NCBI GenBank assembly: GCA_031268335.1
Contig: JAIRXG010000010.1
Coordinates: forward strand, 17,856-81,855
Length of the DNA: 64,000 nucleotides
Direction of reading: 5' to 3'
Source: Campylobacteraceae bacterium
Lineage (GTDB): Bacteria; Campylobacterota; Campylobacteria; Campylobacterales; Campylobacteraceae
Shown in pieces: positions 19,231 to 28,415 of the stretch. Below the pieces are notes generated by a model that was not told the DNA's origin, searched no databases, and worked only from the letters and a program-made list of their open reading frames with translations. Position 1 is the first letter of the stretch; the number at the start of each line of letters is the position of its first letter. Made by a program: the position numbers and the translations under genes.

Positions 19231-20937
19231 TTAGTGATTTGAAATATTATACTCTAAAACTTCTGAGGCGCGGATGAGTGCGTTATCAATATGATTTGTG
19301 ATATTATGCGCGCCTAAAAGTTTATCCATCCCTTTTTTGACAAGTCTCTTTTTTATCTCTTTTGATACTCCCGAGAGTATTAAAACGGTATTTTTGGTTT
19401 TGCACATGTCGTAAAATTCTTCCAGCGCATGATATCCCGTCTCATCTATCATCGGCACTTTTCTCATTCTTAGTATAAAGACTTTAGGCGGAGTTGAAAC
19501 TACATCCAACACCCCTTTTAATTTATCTGCGATGCCAAAGAAAAAAGGACCTCCTATCTCGTAAACTTCAACGCCTTCGGGTACATGTTTTTTGGATAAA
19601 GCATCGGCATCGTCAAGCTCCTCGTCATAATTTACCGCGTCAAAATCCAAATCTTTTATAGCGGCTTTTTTATCTGTTATCTGTGTTACGTCTATCATTC
19701 GCTTGATAAATAATAACGCTGCCATCATTATTCCCGTTTGAACGCCCATATTTAAATCTATGAACACAGTCAATGAAAATGTAGTTACAAGCACTATAGC
19801 ATCGTGTCTTTCGGAATTTAAAAGTATTGATTTAAAGTGATGGAATTCGCTCATATTCCAAGCGACTATCACAAGTATAGCCGATAAAGCGCAAAGTGGA
19901 ATAAGTAGTATGAGAGACGATAAAAAGAACATAAAAGCTAATAAAAATAGAGCGTGAAACATACCGGCAAGCGGACTAAATGCTCCGGCTTTGATATTTG
20001 TTACGGTTCTTGCTATTGCTCCTGTGGCTGCTATTCCGCCGAAGATTATGGATAAAATATTGGCAGAACCTTGAGCCACCAATTCTTTGTTCGAGTGGTG
20101 TCTATCGCCCGTCATTCCATCTGCTACAACTGCCGACAAGAGTGACTCTATGGCTCCTAAAATAGCGATGGTTACGGCGTCTGGAAATACGGCTCTAATT
20201 TTTTCAAGCGAAAATATGGGTAGAGCAGGGCTTGGCAACATATTTGGGATACTTTCAAACTTACTTCCTATCGTATCAACCGGCAAATTAAAAAGAGTTA
20301 CTATAATGGACAAAACGATAATGACAACTATGGGACCTGGAATCTTTGGACAAAAACGCTTACATGCAAGAATAATAAAAATTCCAAAAACACCAAGAGC
20401 GAGTGAAATAAACGAAATATCTTTAATGAATGCGCCGTAAGTTTTTACCTGTTCCACAAAATCCGCAGGCATAGAGTCTATAGGAAGTCCCAAAAAATCC
20501 TTGATTTGCGAAGTAAATATGATAAGCGCGATACCTGTGGTAAATCCTACGGTAACAGGATACGGGATAAATTTGATGATATTTCCAAGCCTAAAAAATC
20601 CCATAAACATAAGCATAATACCGGCCAAAAAAACAGCCATCACAAGACCGTCATAACCGTGTTTAAGCATTATCGCATAAAGTACGACGACAAAAGCGCC
20701 GGTAGGTCCGCCTATTTGATATTTGCTTCCACCGAAAGCGGAAATAATAAACCCTGCGACTATGGCGGTAAAAAGTCCTCTCTCAGGTTCTACTCCGCTT
20801 GCTATAGCAAAAGCCATCGCGAGCGGCAATGCAACAATCGCAACGGTAACGCCTGCCATCAAATCAGCTGTGAACATATTCGGTTTGTAATTTTTAAATA
20901 CCATTACGCTTCTTGGCAGATATTGCGTAAATTTCAT
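19231..20937 (-). CDS. SulP-family anion transporter with STAS domain
   Basis: A 568-residue inner-membrane protein of the SLC26/SulP family. The N-terminal signature DLMAGVTVAIVALPLAMAFA is followed by about ten to twelve hydrophobic segments, including GGPTGAFVVVLY and the AILGAIESLLSAVVADGMTG motif. From about residue 440 a STAS domain follows (EVYEIGGPFFFGIADKLKG, MIDETGYHALEEF). Members move sulfate, bicarbonate or dicarboxylates; the substrate cannot be read from sequence. It is 15 bases upstream of nrdB, but functional linkage is doubtful. Confidence 0.88.
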   Translation of the reverse strand: MKFTQYLPRSVMVFKNYKPNMFTADLMAGVTVAIVALPLAMAFAIASGVEPERGLFTAIVAGFIISAFGGSKYQIGGPTGAFVVVLYAIMLKHGYDGLVMAVFLAGIMLMFMGFFRLGNIIKFIPYPVTVGFTTGIALIIFTSQIKDFLGLPIDSMPADFVEQVKTYGAFIKDISFISLALGVFGIFIILACKRFCPKIPGPIVVIIVLSIIVTLFNLPVDTIGSKFESIPNMLPSPALPIFSLEKIRAVFPDAVTIAILGAIESLLSAVVADGMTGDRHHSNKELVAQGSANILSIIFGGIAATGAIARTVTNIKAGAFSPLAGMFHALFLLAFMFFLSSLILLIPLCALSAILVIVAWNMSEFHHFKSILLNSERHDAIVLVTTFSLTVFIDLNMGVQTGIMMAALLFIKRMIDVTQITDKKAAIKDLDFDAVNYDEELDDADALSKKHVPEGVEVYEIGGPFFFGIADKLKGVLDVVSTPPKVFILRMRKVPMIDETGYHALEEFYDMCKTKNTVLILSGVSKEIKKRLVKKGMDKLLGAHNITNHIDNALIRASEVLEYNISNH

Positions 20938-21335
20938 GAAAACCCCTATTAGTAATAAAAATCAAATTCTACTGTTAAAAAATTAAAAATTCAAGGATTT
21001 TAATAAAAATCTTGAAATACATGCAGCCTGATTTATGCCAAACAAAAACAATAACAAGTTATTTTAAAATAATGTTAAATATCACATTTAATTATACAAG
21101 AAGAGTTTTGGTAGATTGTTTAACATTGATGAAAATTGTCAAGCAAAAACCGTTTTATTTTTAATTGCGGCACAAAAAACAGACAATGAAAATATCGCTA
21201 ATTATCGGTGGCATCTTGTATCCAAATAAAAAAACAAAATAGATTTTTATATCAAACTAACATAATTTTTTATGCGATATGAAATCTCTTTTTGATATTG
21301 TTGCGAACATAAAGCGCTTAATTTAATGAGTTAAA
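20938..21335. other. AT-rich intergenic region before sulP
   Basis: Presumably holds the sulP promoter region on the minus strand and the 3' end of the GltD-like gene. Very AT-rich. No coding frame or RNA gene was recognised apart from the hairpin at 21319-21338. Confidence 0.5.
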
Positions 21336-21338
21336 TTA
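21319..21338 (-). terminator. Hairpin at the 3' end of the GltD-like gene
   Basis: TAATTTAA pairs with TTAAATTA around TGAG, and the outer GCG/CGC can extend it with a small bulge. It includes the stop codon of the GltD-like gene. There is no clear U run, so it may stabilise the 3' end rather than terminate. Confidence 0.35.
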
Positions 21339-22544
21339 CGCACTTGTATTTTGTTGCGAAAAATACTCATCTATAGCAATCGCTACTCGTTTTGAAAAAC
21401 TAACCGCCTCAACTACTGTTCTTGCTCCGGTTACCACGTCTCCAGATGCAAATATGCCTTGTTGTGTCGTTCTGCCAGATTCATCAGTTACAATCAATCC
21501 CCTTTCATTTACGTCTATGCCTTTATTGTTTGAGACTATTAAATCTCTCGGGTTTTGACTGACCGCTATCAGAATAGAATCCGCTTTCAAAAAACCATCC
21601 TCGCCAACCTCATTGCTCAAACGATATTTAAGACCGTTAGCGCATAGTTCCAGAGGCTCTTTGTAAAATTCAAAACGCACGCCGTCAATTTTAGCACATT
21701 CTATCTCATGCTTTTCGGCAGGCATATCCTCAAGCCCTTTTCTGTATACTACCGTTACATTTTTAGAGCCGCTTCTTGCCGCAGTTCTTGCTACGTCCAT
21801 AGCAACGTTTCCCGCTCCCAACACAATCACATTATCGCCCAAATGGTAAGCAGACGGGGTTTTTAGATAATCAATCGCAAAGTGTACATTTCCTAAACTT
21901 TCACCCTTGATATTAAGTTTTTTTGGCGACCAAACTCCCGTACTTATAAAAATAGCACCAAAACCGTCTCTAAACAATTCGTCTATTTTGATATTTTTAC
22001 CTATCAGCGTATGGGGTCTAATGGCTACGCCAAGCTCCTTTAGTCTCTTTTCGAAAGTATCCAATATGCTTTTTTCAAGTCTAAAGTTTGGTATCCCATA
22101 TCTTAAGACTCCCCCGATTTTGTCGTTTTCGTCGTACATTGTTATACCATAACCTTTTTGCGCCATTATAATGGCAAGTGAAATTCCGGCAGGTCCGCTT
22201 CCCACGATAGCTATATTTTTTCCGTTAAATGCCGGTTTTTCAAAGGTTTTATCTCTAATATATCTATCGGAAATATGGTTTTCTATCTCTCCTACGCTAA
22301 CAGGCGTGAATTTTTTATTTAAAATGCAATGCCCCTCGCAGTGTTTTTCGTGCGGACAGACAATAGAACAGATAGACGAGAGAGGATTATTGCTAAATAG
22401 CATATCGCCGGCTTTTGTTATCTCTCCTGCCAAAAATAGCTTTATCATTTCGGCAATAGGCGTGTTCACAGGACAGCCTTTTTGACAGGATGGCTTTTTG
22501 CAACCAAGGCAAGTTTTGGCTAAGTCTATAATATTTTTATGCAT
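21336..22544 (-). CDS. GltD-like NAD(P)-dependent FAD/Fe-S oxidoreductase
   Basis: A 402-residue protein of the glutamate-synthase beta-subunit/PreT superfamily. An N-terminal Cys-rich domain (CLGCKKPSCQKGCP, then CSIVCPHEKHCEGHC) should bind two [4Fe-4S] clusters. The FAD-binding GSGPAGISLAIIMAQKG begins near residue 112 and the NAD(P)-binding GAGNVAMDVARTAARSG near 244. GIFASGDVVTGARTVVEA closes the fold. No large glutamate synthase subunit is adjacent, so it may instead pass electrons for ferredoxin:NADP or pyrimidine reduction. The partner is unknown. Confidence 0.75.
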   Translation of the reverse strand: MHKNIIDLAKTCLGCKKPSCQKGCPVNTPIAEMIKLFLAGEITKAGDMLFSNNPLSSICSIVCPHEKHCEGHCILNKKFTPVSVGEIENHISDRYIRDKTFEKPAFNGKNIAIVGSGPAGISLAIIMAQKGYGITMYDENDKIGGVLRYGIPNFRLEKSILDTFEKRLKELGVAIRPHTLIGKNIKIDELFRDGFGAIFISTGVWSPKKLNIKGESLGNVHFAIDYLKTPSAYHLGDNVIVLGAGNVAMDVARTAARSGSKNVTVVYRKGLEDMPAEKHEIECAKIDGVRFEFYKEPLELCANGLKYRLSNEVGEDGFLKADSILIAVSQNPRDLIVSNNKGIDVNERGLIVTDESGRTTQQGIFASGDVVTGARTVVEAVSFSKRVAIAIDEYFSQQNTSA

Positions 22545-22756
22545 TTTAATCCCATTATTTTCTTATGCGGATTTTATTATATCCTTAAAAATATAAAGTT
22601 GAATCTAAATAAAAAGCCTTAATGGTATTTTTTATTTTATGCAAATAAATTTGTTGCTTTTTGATACTAAAAAGGCAAAATGCTTTTAAATAATTCTAAC
22701 GAAGTTTATTTTGCTGCAGGTTTATCATTCGGCACAGCTTTGATCTACATAAAAGG

Positions 22757-23608
22757 TTATTTATACAACAATTTACAAATCAAATCCTGACGCTCATGCA
22801 GATTTTTAGCAAGATTACCAAAGCCTGAAATCCACCCTTTTTTCATTGAGGTAAAGTATAGATTTTTACTGCATGCTAGAATAAATAGGTCTGTAAGTGT
22901 ATTGATGTTTGTCTGAAACCTGTCAAGTTTTTTGTTTGTATGTAATGGCTTTCCTTTTGTGTTGGGGATGTTTGTAACTATTTGAAGTCTGTCTCCCCAA
23001 AGTTTTTTTGCATAAGTTTGACACTCGTAACTATCCGTACAAAGTACAATTTTTTCATTTAATTTATCATTAATTTGCGCAAAAATTTTTTTATAATCTG
23101 TTTTATAGTCGGAGTTTCGCACATGTATGGCATCATATTCGCCAAGAGAGTCAACGATAGTGCGAATATGTGTTTTAATATTATCTTTAAGCGATAGCTT
23201 TTCAAGCATCAAGATGGATCTACTTCCTCCTCCACTCTCCTCGTATATTAAAATCCGGTCGTCATAATCTTTTGAAAAATCAAATACGACTTGCGTATTA
23301 AATGAACCGTTGATGATTATTTTCAATTTTTTACGATCGAACTCCTCGCATCCAAGAGATAGTATATGCGAGAGATTCAAAAATACCCCTTCGGGCGCGA
23401 TGAAATATTTATCAAAATCGTCCAAAAATCCGGAACGGCTAGTGTCTATGTATAAAAGTCTATTATGCGATTTTGCATATTCGTAGCATTTTTCAATTCT
23501 TACAAGCATATCGTTAAATCCGCCGTGCGGTCTACAAATAACTATTTTTTTATTCAAAGTCGTTACAGACAATTTTTTATAAAAATATTTAATATGAACA
23601 TTAAACAA
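22757..23608 (-). CDS. Fucosyltransferase-like glycosyltransferase
   Basis: A 283-residue protein resembling the alpha-1,2/1,6-fucosyltransferase-like group. The motif IHVRNSDYKTD near residue 160 parallels the donor-binding H-V-R-R-G-D-Y element of GT11/GT23 enzymes. IVLCTDSYECQ and TLTDLFILACSKNL with GWISGFG match the C-terminal GDP-sugar-binding half. KIVICRPHGGFNDML near the N-terminus is the usual G-rich loop. The start is uncertain: TTG 23608 is used, TTG at residue 18 is possible. It stands alone, not in an LPS cluster. Acceptor and donor are not determined. Confidence 0.55.
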   Translation of the reverse strand: MFNVHIKYFYKKLSVTTLNKKIVICRPHGGFNDMLVRIEKCYEYAKSHNRLLYIDTSRSGFLDDFDKYFIAPEGVFLNLSHILSLGCEEFDRKKLKIIINGSFNTQVVFDFSKDYDDRILIYEESGGGSRSILMLEKLSLKDNIKTHIRTIVDSLGEYDAIHVRNSDYKTDYKKIFAQINDKLNEKIVLCTDSYECQTYAKKLWGDRLQIVTNIPNTKGKPLHTNKKLDRFQTNINTLTDLFILACSKNLYFTSMKKGWISGFGNLAKNLHERQDLICKLLYK

Positions 23609-23738
23609 TCTATCTCTAAAATTTTGCCTTTTTACTTTAATTGGTATAAGTTCAGCAAGAATACGGATAAAGAAATTTGGTATTTTTTAGAGGTATTTTG
23701 CATAGATTGCTGTAAAAATCAATTTCACTAACTGTTTT

Positions 23739-24440
23739 CTAATTTCTAAACTCAATTTTTATTTTGTCTGATAACAAGTTTTTGTCAAAAATTTTTATAG
23801 GATTTTGCATTTTTCCTAAAGTTTGTTCTACATGTAGGTATTTTTGCAGATAATAAATACCACTATAACCATTTTCAAGCAAAATGTCGGATATTTCGTT
23901 TATTGCATGTTCGTTTAGGATATCTATGTGTACGGTGGTGCGAACCTCAAATGATATGTCGTTTGATTGCAAAATTTGCAGCGAATCAATAAGAGCATCA
24001 TAAAAATTCGAGAACGTAATACTTTTGAATAGAGTTTTAGGGGCTTTAAAATCAAGCGATACAAAATCTATTAAGTTTTGTTTTATAAGTTGCTTTAAGA
24101 CGTTTGGATTACTGCCGTTTGTATCAAGTTTTATTTTAAATCCAAGTCCTTTTATCTTAATGCACAAATCGACCAATTTTTTATAAAGAGTACACTCTCC
24201 GCCGCTCAAAACCACGCCTTCAAGATGTTTTGCTCTTTTTTGCAAAAACTCTAAAAGCTCTTCTTCGCTTTTTTTACCTTTCCCCAAAACTATATGCGGA
24301 TTGTAGCAGTAAGAACAACGCATATTGCATCCCGCAAACCAAACAATACATGCCAAATGATTTGGGTAATCAAGCATAGTAAAAGGCGTTATGTCAAAAA
24401 TGGATTTGGCAACCTCTTTGCAATTTTTAACCAATGACAA
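23739..24440 (-). CDS. nrdG: Anaerobic ribonucleotide reductase activating enzyme
   Basis: A 233-residue radical-SAM activase that puts the glycyl radical on NrdD. The cluster motif CNMRCSYC gives Cys38, Cys42 and Cys45, and VVLSGGECTLY matches the GGE motif. The N-terminal FDITPFTMLDYPNHLACIV is typical of the subgroup of NrdG proteins that carry this leader. The only good start is TTG 24440. It is 26 bases downstream of the free glycyl-radical domain, so all three genes form one operon. TACATGTA at 23829 encodes a His-Val pair. Confidence 0.9.
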   Translation of the reverse strand: MSLVKNCKEVAKSIFDITPFTMLDYPNHLACIVWFAGCNMRCSYCYNPHIVLGKGKKSEEELLEFLQKRAKHLEGVVLSGGECTLYKKLVDLCIKIKGLGFKIKLDTNGSNPNVLKQLIKQNLIDFVSLDFKAPKTLFKSITFSNFYDALIDSLQILQSNDISFEVRTTVHIDILNEHAINEISDILLENGYSGIYYLQKYLHVEQTLGKMQNPIKIFDKNLLSDKIKIEFRN

Positions 24441-24466
24441 CTATCTTTATTCGGATATATTTAAAC

Positions 24467-24628
24467 TTAACCGCAACATTTTTCAGTAAATTTTACGCGC
24501 TCTTTATGCTCGCCTTTTTTGCCGAGATTGAAACTTTCAACAGGGCGATGATAACCCATAACTCTCGTATAAACCATGCATTTTGTGCGTTTATGCGCTA
24601 GCTCTTTAGCTAATTTTTCGTTCATCAT
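24467..24628 (-). CDS. Free-standing glycyl-radical domain of class III ribonucleotide reductase
   Basis: A 53-residue protein (MMNEKLAKELAHKRTKCMVY, then TRVMGYHRPVESFNLGKKGE, then a basic tail ending KCCG). RVMGY is the glycyl-radical motif of NrdD enzymes, with Gly25 the expected radical site, and H-R-P-V-x-x-F-N-x-G-K is the conserved stretch after it. In most NrdD proteins this domain is the C-terminus of the large chain. Here it is in a different frame, starts inside the nrdD end (23-base overlap), and has a strong AAGGAG at proper distance. It is followed by nrdG. It probably docks on NrdD to complete the active site. Confidence 0.8.
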   Translation of the reverse strand: MMNEKLAKELAHKRTKCMVYTRVMGYHRPVESFNLGKKGEHKERVKFTEKCCG

Positions 24629-26735
24629 TTGATTCTCCTTGCTCTTTTTGATATTCTAGTAAAAGTTCTTCGTCACATTTGGGACAGTATTCGTGTTCTC
24701 CCGCCAAATACCCATGTTTTTCGCAAATAGAAAAGACGGGCGTTATGGTGATATAAGGAAGCTTATAGTTGGTTATGATATTTTTTACAAGCTTTCTGCA
24801 AGCCTCGCTTGAACTTATGCGCTCTCGCATGTAAAGATGCAAAACCGTTCCGCCGGTATAGAGACATTGAAGTTCATCTTGTTTATCAAGAGATTCAAAT
24901 AAGTCATCGGTGAAGTTGGCGGGAAGTTGCGAAGAGTTTGTGTAGTAGATATTTTCTCCATCACCAGCTTGTATAATATCCGGAAAACGTTTTTTATCCT
25001 CTTTTGCAAAACGGTAAGTTGTACCTTCGGCAGGCGTTGCTTCAAGATTATAAAGATTGCCGCTACTCTCTTGATAGTGTGTCATTTTTTCTCTTATGAA
25101 GTTTAATATCTCCATAGCCATATCCTCGCCTCTTTTGTCCGTTATGCTGTATTCGGCGTTTGTAAAATTCAAAATCATCTCATTTATGCCGTTTACGCCG
25201 ATGGTTGAAAAGTGGTTGTTAAACCCTTTGAGGTATCTTTTCGTATAAGGATATAATCCTCTGTTATACATCTCTTGTACAAACACACGTTTTTTCTCCA
25301 GCGTAGATTTTGCCATGTCAAGCAGTTTTTCAAGCTCGCTGTAAAGTTTTTGCTTATCACCTTTATAAAGATATCCCAATCGTGCCATATTTATTGTAAC
25401 TACGCCGATGCTTCCGGTCATTTCAGCGCTTCCAAAAAGTCCCCCGCCTCGTTTTAAGAGTTCTCTCAAATCAAGCTGCAAACGGCAGCACATGCTTCTT
25501 ACATGTCCTGGTTTATATGCTTTGTCATTTGGGATGAGATTGCCCTGATCGTCTTTAGTGTACTGACTTCCTATAAAATTTTGAAAATAACTTGAGCCAA
25601 TTTTTGCCGTATTTTCAAATAAAATATCCGTATTTTCTCCATACCAATCAAAATCTTCCGTGATATTCACAGTTGGTATCGGAAATGTAAAAGGTTGCCC
25701 GTTTTTATCTCCCTCGGTCATAACCTCATAATATGCGCGGTTTATTAAATTCATTTCGGGTTGGAAATGTTTATATGTTAGCTCTTCCAATGATTTCACA
25801 CCGCGCTCTTTTGCTTTTGAAAGCAACGCTTCATTTTCCAGATTTTTAAAAATATGTATGTCGTTTATCGTCGGATATTGCTCTTTCAAATCCTCCGGAA
25901 CTACCCAATCAATTGTGATATTTGTAAAAGGACTTTGTCCCCAGCGAGCAGGCACATTTAAGTTATATACAAAACTCCGTACAGCTTTTTTTACGGAAGC
26001 AAACGATAAATCATCTTTGAAAACATAAGGCGCAAGATAAGTGTCAAACGAACTAAACGCTTGCGCTCCCGCCCATTCGGCTTGCAATATGCCTAAAAAG
26101 TTAGCCATCTGCCCTAAAGCTTCCCTGAAATGTTTAGGAGACCTGCTCTCTACGCGTCCGCGAACCCCGTTAAACCCTTCGTTTAAAAGATTTCTCAAGC
26201 TCCAACCGGCGCAATAAGCAGTCAAACAATCCAAATCGTGAATATGATAATCGCCGTTTCTATGGGCTTGTCCTTCCTCTTTTGAATAGATTTTGTCAAG
26301 CCAATAATTTGCTATTACTTTACCGGCAGTGTTATTTATCAGTCCGGCATTTGAGTATCCTGTATTTGAGTTGGCTTTAATGCGCCAATCATTCCCGCTA
26401 ACATACTCTTCTATAGTTTGTGTGGAGTTTATATAAGTTGTATCTTCACCAAGTCCGAAGATATGCTCACGCTGCATTTTGTGGGTATGGCGATATATCA
26501 TAAAAGAGCGCATCACATCAAAATAACGCGCGCGATACAACTCTTGTTCTATCATGTCCTGGATATCTTCAACGGCTGCTACACGTTTTGTTTTTAAACG
26601 CTCCATAAGATTTAGAAAGACATTGTGGTCGTAAGTCGTATTCTCGCTTTTGAAAGATTTTCGTATGGCGTCTTCTATTTTATAGGGGAGAAACTCTTGT
26701 GTCGCTCCATTGCGTTTGAGTATAGTAGTGAGCAT
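24606..26735 (-). CDS. nrdD: Anaerobic ribonucleoside-triphosphate reductase, large chain lacking glycyl-radical motif
   Basis: A 709-residue NrdD core. The start chosen is ATG 26735 (MLTTILKRNGATQEF) with AGAGGTAC upstream; the longer frame adds unconserved residues. An N-terminal ATP-cone (residues 1-90) is followed by the barrel with the thiyl-radical cysteine in TAYCAGWSLRNLL. The C-terminal zinc-ribbon reads CEKHGYLAGEHEYCPKC. The chain then ends with EYQKEQGESNDERKIS and has no R-V-x-G-Y motif, which lies in the next small gene. The enzyme reduces NTPs without oxygen, usually with formate. Confidence 0.92.
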   Translation of the reverse strand: MLTTILKRNGATQEFLPYKIEDAIRKSFKSENTTYDHNVFLNLMERLKTKRVAAVEDIQDMIEQELYRARYFDVMRSFMIYRHTHKMQREHIFGLGEDTTYINSTQTIEEYVSGNDWRIKANSNTGYSNAGLINNTAGKVIANYWLDKIYSKEEGQAHRNGDYHIHDLDCLTAYCAGWSLRNLLNEGFNGVRGRVESRSPKHFREALGQMANFLGILQAEWAGAQAFSSFDTYLAPYVFKDDLSFASVKKAVRSFVYNLNVPARWGQSPFTNITIDWVVPEDLKEQYPTINDIHIFKNLENEALLSKAKERGVKSLEELTYKHFQPEMNLINRAYYEVMTEGDKNGQPFTFPIPTVNITEDFDWYGENTDILFENTAKIGSSYFQNFIGSQYTKDDQGNLIPNDKAYKPGHVRSMCCRLQLDLRELLKRGGGLFGSAEMTGSIGVVTINMARLGYLYKGDKQKLYSELEKLLDMAKSTLEKKRVFVQEMYNRGLYPYTKRYLKGFNNHFSTIGVNGINEMILNFTNAEYSITDKRGEDMAMEILNFIREKMTHYQESSGNLYNLEATPAEGTTYRFAKEDKKRFPDIIQAGDGENIYYTNSSQLPANFTDDLFESLDKQDELQCLYTGGTVLHLYMRERISSSEACRKLVKNIITNYKLPYITITPVFSICEKHGYLAGEHEYCPKCDEELLLEYQKEQGESNDERKIS

Positions 26736-26975
26736 AAAAGTACCTCTGTTTTTAGAGTTTTGCAGTGAAACCGTATTGCAACTATACAAGATAACCTTGA
26801 AAAATAACCTTAAAAGCAAATAATAAATTTAGCTTTACATGTCATGCATTTTATACAAATTGTATTAGAATATATAATAAAACCATATAAAAAATTGTAA
26901 AACGGCACGCATTAAACAGTTGCTCTATTTAGACATATAAAAAAATAAAATAGTTTCTAAAATACACATGCAAGG

Positions 26976-27251
26976 CTATACATTTTTGAAAAATTCGGCC
27001 ATATCAACTTCTAAAACATAGGCAATTTTAATCAGGTGTTCAATGTTAAAGTGCGCGTTATTGTGGCAAATTTCGGCACAAGAGACAATACTTACCGACG
27101 AATGTCCGATAGATAAAGCAAGTTTTAATTGAGAAATACCTTTGGACTTGCGTATTTTGACAACGTTTTTACCAATTTCTTTATAAGCATTTTGAGTGAA
27201 CTCTTTTGGAAAATTTTCTATATTTTTTAAATTATATCCTGCTATGATAAG
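26976..27251 (-). CDS. XRE-family regulator, start codon unclear
   Basis: An open frame of 91 codons encodes a helix-turn-helix protein: IGKNVVKIRKSKGISQLKLA then LSIGHSSVSIVSCAEICHNN and HLIKIAYVLEVDMAEFFKNV. This is the Cro/C1-type fold of about 65 residues. No ATG, GTG or TTG precedes the domain in frame. An ATA stands before ENFPKEF where I would expect the initiator, so the start may have mutated from ATG, or a rare start is used. The TATGAYAAGTT direct repeats nearby could be its operators. It is divergent from the lipoprotein gene it might control. Confidence 0.55.
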   Translation of the reverse strand, partial: LIIAGYNLKNIENFPKEFTQNAYKEIGKNVVKIRKSKGISQLKLALSIGHSSVSIVSCAEICHNNAHFNIEHLIKIAYVLEVDMAEFFKNV

Positions 27252-27306
27252 TTATTTACAAGGTTAAACTAAATATAATTTCTTATCAACCTAATTATGA
27301 CAAGTT
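27243..27306. promoter_or_regulatory. Direct repeats TATGAYAAGTT, possible XRE operator
   Basis: TATGATAAGTT at 27243-27253 and TATGACAAGTT at 27296-27306 are 53 bases apart. An inverted half-site CTTATCA lies between them at 27282-27288. They flank the gap between the XRE gene and the divergent lipoprotein gene, where an autoregulatory operator would be expected. Binding is inference. Confidence 0.45.
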
Positions 27307-27327
27307 AAAAAATATAAGGGGGACATT

Positions 27328-28029
27328 TTGAAAAAGGTGCTGTCGTTTAAAATAAATGTAATTTTGTACATAAGTATTTTAACTGCAATGTTGTTTCTAA
27401 GTGGTTGTACAAGCAAGTATATACAACCTATTGATTTGACTCAAGCAGACATGGAGCTTTCACAAGATGAGGCAGCGATAGTATTTTTTAGGCCAACGAA
27501 TTTAGGAGCTGCCATTCAAGCCCCGATTGCAGAATTTATAAATGATGATTTGAAGCTCGTTTCTATAATATCTGCTAAATCAAAAATTTTTTACAAGACG
27601 GTTCCTGGAAAACACTTTTTTGTTGTTGGAGGAGAGAGTAGTAGTTTTCTTGAGGCTGATTTTGAAAAAGGGAAAGTGTATTATTCATATATAAATTCTT
27701 ATCCTGGCTTTTTGAAAGCAAGATTTGAGTTTGAACCTGTAAAAAATGGTAATAGACCAAATAAAGATAAGGAAAGCGAAGATGATCCCTTTTCTGTACT
27801 CAACCAACCAATCAAGATTTTAAGTTCATATGAAAAAGCTTATTTTGAGGCAAAAGAATTTAAAGACGATTTGGAATATTGTAAATGGTATGCAAATAAC
27901 CCTGAAAGCGATAGATGGTTCATTGAAAAAAAAGAAAGTATGCTGAAAAAATATCAAAATGCTTTAAAAAAACATCAGAAAACAAAATCTGAAAATAAGA
28001 AAATAATTAAGCCAGAATATGGTATTTAG
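27328..28029 (+). CDS. DUF2846-like lipoprotein
   Basis: A 233-residue protein with a lipoprotein signal peptide and lipobox FLSGC at about residues 23-27. The following domain has AAIVFFRPTNLGAA, KTVPGKHFFVVGGESSS and VYYSYINSYPGFLKARFEF, which resemble DUF2846 proteins. The last 70 residues are charged and predicted helical (KKESMLKKYQNALKKHQK). The start is TTG with AAGGGGGAC upstream. It is divergent from an XRE gene across possible operators. It should be anchored in the envelope; the role is unknown. Confidence 0.65.
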   Translation: MKKVLSFKINVILYISILTAMLFLSGCTSKYIQPIDLTQADMELSQDEAAIVFFRPTNLGAAIQAPIAEFINDDLKLVSIISAKSKIFYKTVPGKHFFVVGGESSSFLEADFEKGKVYYSYINSYPGFLKARFEFEPVKNGNRPNKDKESEDDPFSVLNQPIKILSSYEKAYFEAKEFKDDLEYCKWYANNPESDRWFIEKKESMLKKYQNALKKHQKTKSENKKIIKPEYGI

Positions 28030-28415
28030 GAAAAATGGTTCGAAAACGACAAGCCTTGTAATATTTTTATGAGGTTGTCGTTACGTTCGTTTATTGCTTA
28101 TCGGTTTAATCGTACAAGTCATTTTAAGGCAAATACGAAATAAAACCTTAATAGGTTCAAATACAAACAGTATATAGTAAAATAAGCAGCCATACATATC
28201 CCAACCCCAGCACCTTTATGCGATAGTGGGTATTGACATATAATATAAGAACGCTTTTGTGCAAAAACTTTGAAAAAGATTTACAATATAACTCTAAACT
28301 ATAGTAATGACTTTAAGGTTATTTGTTGCCAACAGTCCAACTGCGTGCAACCATTTTAAAGCACGTATAAAACATTATCAAATACCCTGCCTGTTTTAAT
28401 AATACTGCTTATAAA
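28030..28415. other. Intergenic region without recognised features
   Basis: About 390 bases of AT-rich sequence between the ends of the lipoprotein gene and the frameshifted HEGGH gene. No coding frame with a start and motif, no tRNA and no strong terminator was found. Confidence 0.45.

Noticed and set aside
22680..22790. 36-codon frame MLLNNSNEVYFAAGLSFGTA with AAGG upstream
   Set aside because: It overlaps the 3' end of the glycosyltransferase gene by 34 bases on the other strand and has no recognised motif; too weak to call.
24467..24628. Small gene as a simple sequencing-error tail of nrdD
   Set aside because: The two frames overlap by 23 bases and the small gene has its own AAGGAG and start; a single-base fix would also leave extra residues between the zinc ribbon and the radical motif.
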